Position numbers and translations under genes: made by a program. DNA of 13,530 nucleotides from positions 1 to 13,530 of the forward strand of contig PLEB01000191.1 of the NCBI GenBank assembly GCA_003136915.1, written 5' to 3'. Shown in pieces: positions 7,442 through 13,530 of the stretch. The notes under the pieces are model-generated. The model ran no database searches. It was not told where the DNA came from and saw nothing but the letters and a program-made list of their open reading frames with translations. This stretch comes from Chitinophagaceae bacterium (GTDB lineage Bacteria > Bacteroidota > Bacteroidia > Chitinophagales > Chitinophagaceae). Every line of letters starts with the position of its first letter. Within the stretch, counting starts at the first letter, position 1.

Positions 7442-7469
7442 CAAAAGTACAATAAAAAACCCCGAACAA
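7442..7469 (-). promoter_or_regulatory. Predicted sdaA promoter overlapping a terminator hairpin
   Basis: On the minus strand, TTG (7469-7467) is followed after 17 bp by TACTTTTG (7449-7442), a perfect TAnnTTTG -7 box. Transcription would begin near 7436, leaving about 10 nt before the TTG start at 7426. The -33 element lies inside the hairpin of the upstream gene's terminator, and the spacer is its 3' arm plus T-tract. Confidence 0.55.
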
Positions 7470-7480
7470 TCTGTTCAGGG
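7454..7480 (-). terminator. Intrinsic terminator for the minus-strand membrane protein gene
   Basis: On the minus strand a 9-bp stem, CCCTGAACA / TGTTCGGGG (one T-G wobble), closes a GAT loop and is followed at once by TTTTTT (7459-7454). This is a textbook rho-independent terminator. It lies 93 bp beyond the stop codon of the gene at 7573-7905 and directly in front of sdaA. Confidence 0.82.
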
Positions 7481-7572
7481 TCGTCTTGCAGGTAGTCTAT
7501 GGTTACGGCAAGCAATACAATTACTTGCATGCAATAGAAAGACAAGGCATGGAAAGAAAACGCTGCAACAAT

Positions 7573-7905
7573 TTATTTTTTTTCAGAGGAGGCCTGCCTT
7601 TCCCTCCTGGCCAGTAGCTCGACATATCGCTGTTCGTTCTGGTCCCATCGGAACTTCCTGGAAAATATTGCGATAAAGACTGTTATTAGGAGGAGGGCCA
7701 GGAGGAGGACTCCGGGGTTAAAACTATTGGTATGCACCAGCATGGCTGCCCTTTTATACCATCCTGAAAAAAAATTTATGGCGATCGGAATCACGAACAA
7801 GAGGGCAACCGGAATCCCAACCATAAATTGATGCATAGTCTTTTTCTGTCGTTCACGGTTTGCCTTCCAGTATTCAATAAAGGCCTCTTCTTCTTCACTA
7901 AGCAT
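7573..7905 (-). CDS. Small conserved membrane protein, two predicted helices
   Basis: A 110-residue protein with an acidic N-terminus (MLSEEEEAFIEYW), a Lys/Arg-rich stretch, a helix at about 28-47, the motif NFFSGWYKRA (44-53), a second helix at about 66-83, and a basic, charged C-terminus. Both ends are probably cytoplasmic. I recall similar unannotated proteins with an E-E-x-x-F...YW start and a FFSGWYKR motif in Bacteroidota, but could not search. The ATG start is clear. It ends at an intrinsic terminator and is divergent from the HU/SPOR gene. The function is unknown; the conserved aromatic motif between the helices makes a specific envelope role more likely than a spurious frame. Confidence 0.78.
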   Translation of the reverse strand: MLSEEEEAFIEYWKANRERQKKTMHQFMVGIPVALLFVIPIAINFFSGWYKRAAMLVHTNSFNPGVLLLALLLITVFIAIFSRKFRWDQNEQRYVELLARRERQASSEKK

Positions 7906-7918
7906 AGTAAAAACGGAT

Positions 7919-7933
7919 TTAAACTCGGTTTAA
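7919..7933. promoter_or_regulatory. Short inverted repeat upstream of the two-helix protein gene
   Basis: TTAAAC-tcg-GTTTAA is a perfect 6-bp inverted repeat with a 3-bp spacer, 13 bp upstream of the minus-strand ATG at 7905. It could be an operator or a small hairpin in the leader. The rest of the divergent gap 7906-8066 is AT-rich; I found no TTG/TAnnTTTG pair with proper spacing on either strand. Confidence 0.3.
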
Positions 7934-8066
7934 GCACTGACAGAATCTAGAACAAAAATCGAGGTTTGTATAGATATATTGCTAGTTCTCAATATTTTAT
8001 TTTAATTTTCATATAATTATTTGTGCTTATTCGCGTTCGTTTATTTACTTTTAAAATCTGAATCCT

Positions 8067-8984
8067 TTGGCTTTGAAGATACCTCTTCTTCTAGTACAGT
8101 ATTTGTACAAAAACAGAAGGCTGGCGCTGCCGGGCCTGGGCATTTTTACGCTTGACAAATCCATCGTGTTGCCGGAAGAGAATGATCACGCCTTACTTTC
8201 ATTGCCCAATGGAGTCCAATTCCAAAATGCAAATATTGTTGCAGCGGATAAAGAACTGATCACCTATATATGCGAAAATACAGGTAAAATTAAACCCCTC
8301 GCCATTTCAGACCTTGAATCTTACCTGAACCTCGGCATGGAAATGTTGAATATAGGAAAACCGTTTTATCTCGAAGGCATTGGAACAATTACTAAGAACA
8401 AAGCCGGGAATTTCGATTTTTCACCTGGGGAATATGCACTGATAAGGGGAAATCAGACCCAGGGTTCGGCAGACCACTCAAGAAAAAGGAGAACTGAATC
8501 CGATCAACCCGGCTCCGCTTTGCAGGCGTCGCAAAATCGTAACCTGCTGAGGGGAGTTGCCATTATTGCTGCGCTTATCATCGTTGGTTGGGGCGGATAT
8601 CTGATGTATAAGAAAACATCCCCGTCGCCGTCAAATAATGCGGAGACCAACGCGGAGGTTAGCGCTCCCCCTGTAGCCGATACGGTACCTAAAAATGTCC
8701 GGAAGGATTCCGGAAAAATGGTCAACGCAGACTCTGCACATCACAATGGCACCGGTAGAGATTCGACTGATTATAAATTCGTAATACTTGCAACACCTAA
8801 TAAAGAGCATGCCTTAAGAAGATACCGGCAACTGATATCTTTTGATCTCAAAGCCCACTTTTTCCAAAAAGACTCCAGCCTTTTCAAGGTGTATTTTCAA
8901 TTTCCAGCCCTGTCAAAAGATACGGTGCGTATCAAAGATTCCCTCAAACGGCAGTATGCACACGAGGTGAATATTGAACAGTAA
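8067..8984 (+). CDS. HU/CCDC81-like domain - transmembrane helix - SPOR-like domain protein
   Basis: A 305-residue bitopic membrane protein. Residues 1-125 match the bacterial HU-CCDC81-type domain: a short helix (LLLVQYLYKNRR), the conserved LPGLGIFTLDK strand (21-31), a second helix region (LESYLNLGMEML), and YLEGIGTITK (101-110). A basic segment and one helix (about 161-181) follow, then a Ser/Pro/Asp-rich linker, then a C-terminal region (236-305; YKFVILATPNKEHALRRY...) that looks like a SPOR domain, which in other proteins binds denuded peptidoglycan at division sites. The HU part should be cytoplasmic and the SPOR part periplasmic. HU-fold domains of this class are proposed to bind non-DNA partners, so DNA binding is not assumed. 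The start is TTG at 8067; TTG at 8073 and CTG at 8058 are alternatives, and a stop lies at 8052. Confidence 0.85.
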   Translation: MALKIPLLLVQYLYKNRRLALPGLGIFTLDKSIVLPEENDHALLSLPNGVQFQNANIVAADKELITYICENTGKIKPLAISDLESYLNLGMEMLNIGKPFYLEGIGTITKNKAGNFDFSPGEYALIRGNQTQGSADHSRKRRTESDQPGSALQASQNRNLLRGVAIIAALIIVGWGGYLMYKKTSPSPSNNAETNAEVSAPPVADTVPKNVRKDSGKMVNADSAHHNGTGRDSTDYKFVILATPNKEHALRRYRQLISFDLKAHFFQKDSSLFKVYFQFPALSKDTVRIKDSLKRQYAHEVNIEQ

Positions 8985-9073
8985 ACAAGTTGACAACCCG
9001 CCCTGGTTTGAAAAAATCATAAACCCCTTCTCTCGGATTTATGCTAACTTGAATTCAATTTAAAAGATTGAAT

Positions 9074-9877
9074 ATGTATACTATTGCTCCGCTATTTTCA
9101 AGAAAATTTTTTATCTTATTGATGTTTCTTTTATCTATGGATACTTTTCTGTTTGCACAAAATCAACAAGGTGATCCTAAACTTACAGAGTTTTATACAC
9201 CAGTTCCTAAAATTGTAACGCCGGGGATGACAAATGATCAACCCCCTTCAGATGCAATCGTATTATTTGATGGCAAAAACCTGGATCAATGGAGAGCCGA
9301 AGGAATGGATACAACAAAGAAACCCGGCTGGATAGTGGAGAATGGAATTGCCACCGTGGATAAAAAGTCGGGCGGCATCGTTACCCGACAATCATTTACT
9401 GATTATCAGCTGCATGCAGAATATCGTATTCCCGAAAATATTACGGGCTCCGGGCAGGCCCGCGGAAACAGTGGCATTTTCCTGGCTTCCCTGGGCAATG
9501 GAGGTGACCAGGGATATGAACTGCAGGTGCTGGATAGTTATAATAATTCTACCTATGTGAACGGACAGGCTGGCAGTATATACAAACAGGGTGTGCCGCT
9601 GGCAAATCCATGCCGTAAACCCGGAGAATGGCAGACTTATGATGTTGTGTGGACGGCTCCAAGGTTTAAAGAAGATGGAACGCTCGAATCTCCTGCCCGC
9701 GTGACCGTGTTCCTGAATGCTGTATTAGTGCAGAATAACTTTGAATTGAAAGGACAGACTTTATATATTGGCCAGCCTTTCTACAAAAAACATGGTCCGG
9801 CGCCGATTAAGCTCCAGGCCCATGGCGACAAAAGCGAACCCATCAGCTACCGGAACATCTGGCTGCGCCCATTGTAG
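9074..9877 (+). CDS. Secreted DUF1080 / 3-keto-disaccharide hydrolase-family protein
   Basis: A 267-residue exported protein. The N-terminus is a signal peptide ending near FLFA-QNQQ (about residues 28-29 from the ATG). A single lectin-like beta-sandwich domain follows, with the family's landmarks in order: IVLFDGKNLDQW, RGNSGIF, GYELQVLDS, GEWQTYDVVWTAPRF, and the C-terminal LQAHG...SYRNIWLRPL. Members of this family are named for hydrolysis of 3-keto-glycosides made by periplasmic oxidation of sugars, but many are uncharacterised. The usual partner oxidoreductase genes are not in this window. Start: the ATG at 9074 is preferred over the TTG at 9068. Its stop codon lies 10 bp from that of the convergent membrane protein gene. 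Confidence 0.9.
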   Translation: MYTIAPLFSRKFFILLMFLLSMDTFLFAQNQQGDPKLTEFYTPVPKIVTPGMTNDQPPSDAIVLFDGKNLDQWRAEGMDTTKKPGWIVENGIATVDKKSGGIVTRQSFTDYQLHAEYRIPENITGSGQARGNSGIFLASLGNGGDQGYELQVLDSYNNSTYVNGQAGSIYKQGVPLANPCRKPGEWQTYDVVWTAPRFKEDGTLESPARVTVFLNAVLVQNNFELKGQTLYIGQPFYKKHGPAPIKLQAHGDKSEPISYRNIWLRPL

Positions 9878-9887
9878 GTTTTCTTTC

Positions 9888-11420
9888 TTAATGGATTGGA
9901 GATGAAATGGAATCTGGCGTTATAAAGACTTCGCCCGAAGGAAATTTCCTGATCAGGATCATTCTTTTATTCTGGACGGCAGATTTTTCATCAAGCAGAT
10001 CCGGATTGTCAACGTCATTGAACCAAATCAGGTAATCATTTTTTTCCTGGTAATACTTCCTGATCTCTTGCGGAAAAACCCGCTGCGGCAGGAGTTTTGC
10101 GGGCAGCCCCGTGAATAAATAAAAAGCGTCCCCCGCATTGGAATAGATCTGGTAGCCGGGCTTGAATTGCGTTTTATATTGTTCAATAAACCTTACGATC
10201 TCCGATTGCGGGAACGGATCTTCGTTATATCCCGGAATACCGGCGTCCTTAACACCATCATAAGTCTCATAAGCTTCCGACAATTGGATATATTGAAAAA
10301 TGACCCCGATGCACAGGGCAATACCGAGGAACAAAGCTTTAAGTAATCCCCTTTTTTTAGCGAGAAAAGATGGCAGCCAGAAACTGCAGCTCCAGAGCAT
10401 AGGGATAAACATGGGCACCAGTAAGCGGTTCGTGTATTGTTCATACCGGGAAATGGATGCTGAAACCAGCATGAAAAGGCAATAAAAAAGGCCGGTTGCA
10501 GCGAGAATATATTCAAATCGTCGTTGATTTTTTCGCCTGAAATAGCACCAAAGCATGGCCACCAGGAAAATAAACAAAACCGCAAAAGTCAAAAACACAG
10601 AAAGCCAGTGTGTCCTATCAATCAACAGCCAATCGCTAAGCACTCCGCCAAAATATTCCATGTTTTTCAGCAGGGAGCTTGTACTCTTCTGGCGCGCTCC
10701 GGTAGCGAGATGCAGGATCATTTCATTCCGGACCAGATTGATGGCAAGCAACAATAAGGAAACACACCCAAAGTAAATGCAATGACGGATGCGCCTGTTC
10801 CATGCGAGTTTGCCTTCGAAAAATATCAGAAAGATCCCTATGCCCACCAGCACGACCGCAGCATAACGCGTAACGCAGGCCAGGGAAACCAGGATGGCAC
10901 TGATGAATAACCATTTTTCCGTAAGTAGCTGCAGGTAATTCTTCATGGTAACACTGAACAAGATGAGCAGTACCAGAAAAAGCGTTTCTGACCAGAGCAT
11001 GGAATATACCTCAAGCAGCGCGGCGCTGAAAACAAAACAACTGAGCAAAAACCGTTTATACAATTTGGAAGTGTGGTAAAAGCCATTCATTACGGTCCCG
11101 CACAGGTATATCAATATCGCAAATAAAAGCCCGTTTAACATGGGTCCGTATCGGAGGGGATCCATACGTGTTAGAAATGAAATGATGGCGAGGAAAAATG
11201 GGTAACCCGCAGGAAAATCAACAACCGGCATATTGTCGAATGCCAGGAACCCTTTTCCTTCCAGCAAATGCCTGGCCGAACTGATATAGGTAACGGAATC
11301 GGGTGATACACCTATTCCGCTGTGTTTTGAAAAAATCTGGATGATCGTGAATCCGATAGCTGCAGCAATCAGGGAATCCAGGTTAGTGGAGAGAGAAAAT
11401 AAACGTGACTTTACTTTCAT
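9888..11420 (-). CDS. Polytopic membrane protein, GT-C (PMT/ArnT-like) glycosyltransferase candidate
   Basis: A protein of 510 residues from the ATG at 11420 (a TTG at 11486 would add 22 poor-quality residues and run toward the divergent gene). It has about ten to twelve predicted helices and a C-terminal soluble region of about 110 residues. The first external loop carries SPDSVTYISSARHLLEGKG, with Asp41 in the place of the catalytic Asp of GT-C enzymes, followed by DFPAGYPFFLA, like the 'PPGYP' of dolichyl/undecaprenyl-phosphate-sugar transferases. TRYAA and an SRYEQYTNR loop also fit. It would transfer a sugar from a lipid carrier on the periplasmic face. Donor and acceptor are unknown. 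The family assignment rests on topology and the Asp loop, so an unrelated polytopic protein is possible. Confidence 0.78.
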   Translation of the reverse strand: MKVKSRLFSLSTNLDSLIAAAIGFTIIQIFSKHSGIGVSPDSVTYISSARHLLEGKGFLAFDNMPVVDFPAGYPFFLAIISFLTRMDPLRYGPMLNGLLFAILIYLCGTVMNGFYHTSKLYKRFLLSCFVFSAALLEVYSMLWSETLFLVLLILFSVTMKNYLQLLTEKWLFISAILVSLACVTRYAAVVLVGIGIFLIFFEGKLAWNRRIRHCIYFGCVSLLLLAINLVRNEMILHLATGARQKSTSSLLKNMEYFGGVLSDWLLIDRTHWLSVFLTFAVLFIFLVAMLWCYFRRKNQRRFEYILAATGLFYCLFMLVSASISRYEQYTNRLLVPMFIPMLWSCSFWLPSFLAKKRGLLKALFLGIALCIGVIFQYIQLSEAYETYDGVKDAGIPGYNEDPFPQSEIVRFIEQYKTQFKPGYQIYSNAGDAFYLFTGLPAKLLPQRVFPQEIRKYYQEKNDYLIWFNDVDNPDLLDEKSAVQNKRMILIRKFPSGEVFITPDSISSPIH

Positions 11421-11511
11421 GCTGGTAACCCGAAGGTATAGGAATTTATCATAATTTTTTCTTCCAGGGTTATCTGTTAATTTCAATTTTCATTCCAGAA
11501 ACCCATTTCGG

Positions 11512-13530
11512 ATGATCCGGACTTTCCACTTCCTCCCATTGATCCTTTTTTTTGCTGTCCTTAATTCCGATGCGCAGATCTTTGGGGGAACCCCGCCCGC
11601 TGTTAAATGGGAACAGGTCAACATCAATCCTGCACGAATTATTTTTCCTCATGGATTAGAGAAAGAAGCAGACGATGTGGCTTTTCTGGTTTCTGCTCTT
11701 AATGACAGTACCTTACCCACGCTCGGTCAGCGCAGACACCGGATTGATATTGTCTTTCATAACCTGACTACGATTTCCAATGCGTACGTACAGCTGGCCC
11801 CTTTCCGCAGCGAGTTCCAGCTTACTCCTTCTCAAAATAGTTTTGATTTGGGGAGCCTGCCATGGCACGAAACCCTTGCAATTCATGAATACCGTCACGT
11901 GCAGCAGTTCAACAATTTCAGGGTGGGGCTGTCAAAAACCTTTTATTATTTATTTGGAGAAGAGGGTTTGGCTCTCGCAAATAATCTGGCCGTTCCCAAC
12001 TGGTTCTGGGAAGGAGATGCAGTTTACCAGGAAACGCTGGTGAGCCTTCAGGGCCGCGGACGCCTGCCTTTATTTCTTACTCCCTATTTCTCTTTATGGC
12101 TTGCGGGGAAAAATTATTCCTGGATGAAGCTGCGCAATGGTTCTTATCGTGATTATACACCAGATCATTATCCCCTGGGATATATGATGGTCGCTTATGG
12201 AAGGGAGAAATACGGGGACGATTTCTGGAGAAAAACCGCCGTGGATGCCGCGTCCTTTAAGGGTTTATTTTACCCGCTTCAGCATGCCATTCAGCAGCAT
12301 GCCGGTATTTCCTATCAGCAATACCGGGAGAAGGCATTGGATTATTTTCGTGATCAGTTGACGCCTGCCGATTACAAGGATCCCAATGCTGCTTACGGTC
12401 ACCAACATACGCATTTTACAGCCGACGAAACCTTTCCCCAATTCATCGATTCAAGCCACCTGGTTTTTCTGAGGTCTTCTTACCGCAGACCGCCGCGGTA
12501 TATGCAATTAGACCTGCGAACGCAAAAGGAAGGACCCATAAAATACCGCGCGGTTTCAAACGACGATCAGTTTTCCTATCGCAACGGCCAAATAGTCTAT
12601 TCAGCTTATGAGCCGGATCTGCGCTGGGGCTGGCGGGACTATTCAGTGATCCGCATTTTGGACCTGCACACCGGAAAGGATATCCGCATAACCAGCAAAT
12701 CAAAATATTTTTCGCCTGATATTTCTCCCGACGGAAAATGGATTGCTGTCGTTGAATATACGGAACTGGCACAGGTATTCCTGGATATTCTTGATAGTAA
12801 ATCCGGAAAAATAATTTTTCGTCTGCCAAATCCGGAAGGGCTTTATTATACCTACCCAAAATTCTATTCGGGGCAGCAGTTATTAACTGCCGTTAGGAAC
12901 ATCCACGGTGAAATGTGTTTGATGTTCATTGATATCCCTTCCGGGAAAGAAAGTCCGCTTTTTCCCTGGTCCATGCATCCCATTGGTTTCCCCTCAATAT
13001 CTAATAACGACATTTATTTCACGCGTACGGAAGAGGGTTCTGACAGGGGATTCCGCATACACTCAGGAAAAATATATGCCATGCTGCAGCAACCGGTCAC
13101 CGGAGCTTACGAGATCAGTTCGGGTGTTGGAAATTGGGCCTGGTCGAGTTTTACGGCTGTTGGATATCACCTCAATGTTTCTTCAGATCCATTATTGTTC
13201 GGGAATACAGCCACTCACTTTAATGACAATGAACCGCTCAGCACCCATCATATATTTTCACTGGACCATCCGCCATTTCAAATACCCGATACTATTCCCA
13301 GCATCCATTACCCGGTGAATTCTTATGCAGCCACTACCCATATTTTTCATTTCCACAGCTGGCGGCCATATGTTAATGACCCTGATTATACTTTTGCCCT
13401 GGATGGTGAAAATGTGCTCAATTCATTCGAATCAGAAATTTATGTGGGTTATAACCGGAATGAGCAGTATAAAAAAATCGGATTTGACCTCAACTATGGT
13501 GCTCTTTTTCCCTTTTTCAATGCCGGAGTG
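11512..13530 (+). CDS. Exported metallopeptidase-like / beta-propeller / outer-membrane protein (partial, 3' end outside window)
   Basis: The frame is open from the ATG at 11512 to the last base, giving 673 residues with no stop. Residues 1-21 are a signal peptide (MIRTFHFLPLILFFAV..SDA, then QIFGG). A zinc-peptidase-like domain follows: HEYRH at 125-129 matches HExxH, and Glu167 in NWFWEGDAVY, 38 residues on, fits a gluzincin third ligand, as in 'peptidase MA'-like families. Residues about 290-560 form a TolB/WD40-like propeller with a clear PD40 motif, DISPDGKWIAV (403-413). The end (about 640 on: SEIYVGYNRN, KKIGFDLNYGALFPF) alternates like strands of an outer-membrane barrel. Probably a cell-surface or periplasmic protein anchored by a barrel. 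I recall comparable Bacteroidota proteins of unknown role. Peptidase activity is not proven. Confidence 0.85.
   Translation, partial: MIRTFHFLPLILFFAVLNSDAQIFGGTPPAVKWEQVNINPARIIFPHGLEKEADDVAFLVSALNDSTLPTLGQRRHRIDIVFHNLTTISNAYVQLAPFRSEFQLTPSQNSFDLGSLPWHETLAIHEYRHVQQFNNFRVGLSKTFYYLFGEEGLALANNLAVPNWFWEGDAVYQETLVSLQGRGRLPLFLTPYFSLWLAGKNYSWMKLRNGSYRDYTPDHYPLGYMMVAYGREKYGDDFWRKTAVDAASFKGLFYPLQHAIQQHAGISYQQYREKALDYFRDQLTPADYKDPNAAYGHQHTHFTADETFPQFIDSSHLVFLRSSYRRPPRYMQLDLRTQKEGPIKYRAVSNDDQFSYRNGQIVYSAYEPDLRWGWRDYSVIRILDLHTGKDIRITSKSKYFSPDISPDGKWIAVVEYTELAQVFLDILDSKSGKIIFRLPNPEGLYYTYPKFYSGQQLLTAVRNIHGEMCLMFIDIPSGKESPLFPWSMHPIGFPSISNNDIYFTRTEEGSDRGFRIHSGKIYAMLQQPVTGAYEISSGVGNWAWSSFTAVGYHLNVSSDPLLFGNTATHFNDNEPLSTHHIFSLDHPPFQIPDTIPSIHYPVNSYAATTHIFHFHSWRPYVNDPDYTFALDGENVLNSFESEIYVGYNRNEQYKKIGFDLNYGALFPFFNAGV

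Noticed and set aside
7525..7534. Palindrome TTGCATGCAA between the two-helix protein gene and its terminator
   Set aside because: It is isolated, short and without a matching site elsewhere in the window.
7288..7545. Minus-strand frame overlapping the start of sdaA, a possible leader peptide
   Set aside because: It runs through the terminator hairpin and far into sdaA in another frame, and shows no run of serine or other control codons expected of an attenuation peptide.
9049..9058. Palindrome TTGAATTCAA upstream of the secreted DUF1080 gene
   Set aside because: A 10-bp AT-rich palindrome is expected by chance in such a gap, and no second copy was seen.
11780..12043. Plus-strand frame inside the metallopeptidase-like gene, and similar frames at 12929-13318
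   Set aside because: They are out-of-frame shadows of the continuous 673-codon frame starting at 11512, which carries the signal peptide and HExxH motif.

Overview
The window looks like chromosomal DNA from a member of the Bacteroidota, most probably Chitinophagaceae or a close relative. This rests on a one-repeat PUR protein whose sequence is typical of that phylum, on promoters of the Bacteroidota type (TTG, 17-18 bp, TAnnTTTG) where any can be recognised, on the near absence of Shine-Dalgarno sequences together with several TTG/GTG starts, and on family content (YfhO, HU-TM-SPOR fusion, DUF1080 hydrolase, peptidase/propeller surface protein). No taxonomic search could be run. There are no tRNA, rRNA, CRISPR, phage or insertion-sequence signals, and no stretch over 300 bases lacks a gene.

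Layout. 1-677 (+) is the C-terminal nucleotide-binding domain of an ABC exporter that begins outside the window. A clear promoter (725-754) then drives the PUR-family nucleic-acid-binding gene (793-1245, +). It converges on a two-gene minus-strand unit, a large YfhO-type membrane protein (2474-5020) followed with a 4-bp ATGA overlap by a GT4-type glycosyltransferase (1368-2477). Between the convergent ends lies an imperfect inverted repeat built from 7-bp units. Divergent from yfhO is a small three-helix membrane protein (5086-5364, +). It converges on a GNAT acetyltransferase (5405-5935, -), which lies downstream of an iron-sulfur L-serine dehydratase (6002-7426, -); a second heptamer array fills the gap between these two. 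Upstream of sdaA, an intrinsic terminator for a two-helix membrane protein gene (7573-7905, -) physically overlaps a recognisable sdaA promoter.

The second half holds a cytoplasmic HU-like/periplasmic SPOR-like fusion (8067-8984, +), a secreted DUF1080/3-keto-disaccharide hydrolase-type protein (9074-9877, +), a GT-C-like polytopic membrane protein (9888-11420, -) whose stop is only 10 bp from that of the hydrolase, and a large exported metallopeptidase-like/beta-propeller/outer-membrane protein (11512 to the window end, +).

Themes: the window is rich in envelope functions (ABC exporter, YfhO plus glycosyltransferase, GT-C protein, SPOR-like protein, exported peptidase-like protein), with serine catabolism and a nucleic-acid-binding regulator between them. 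I see no large novel system. The most unusual structures are non-coding: a heptamer repeat family (CCATCAA-like) occurring in two intergenic sites, each starting within 6-15 bp of the 3' end of a minus-strand gene, and the fused terminator/promoter in front of sdaA.
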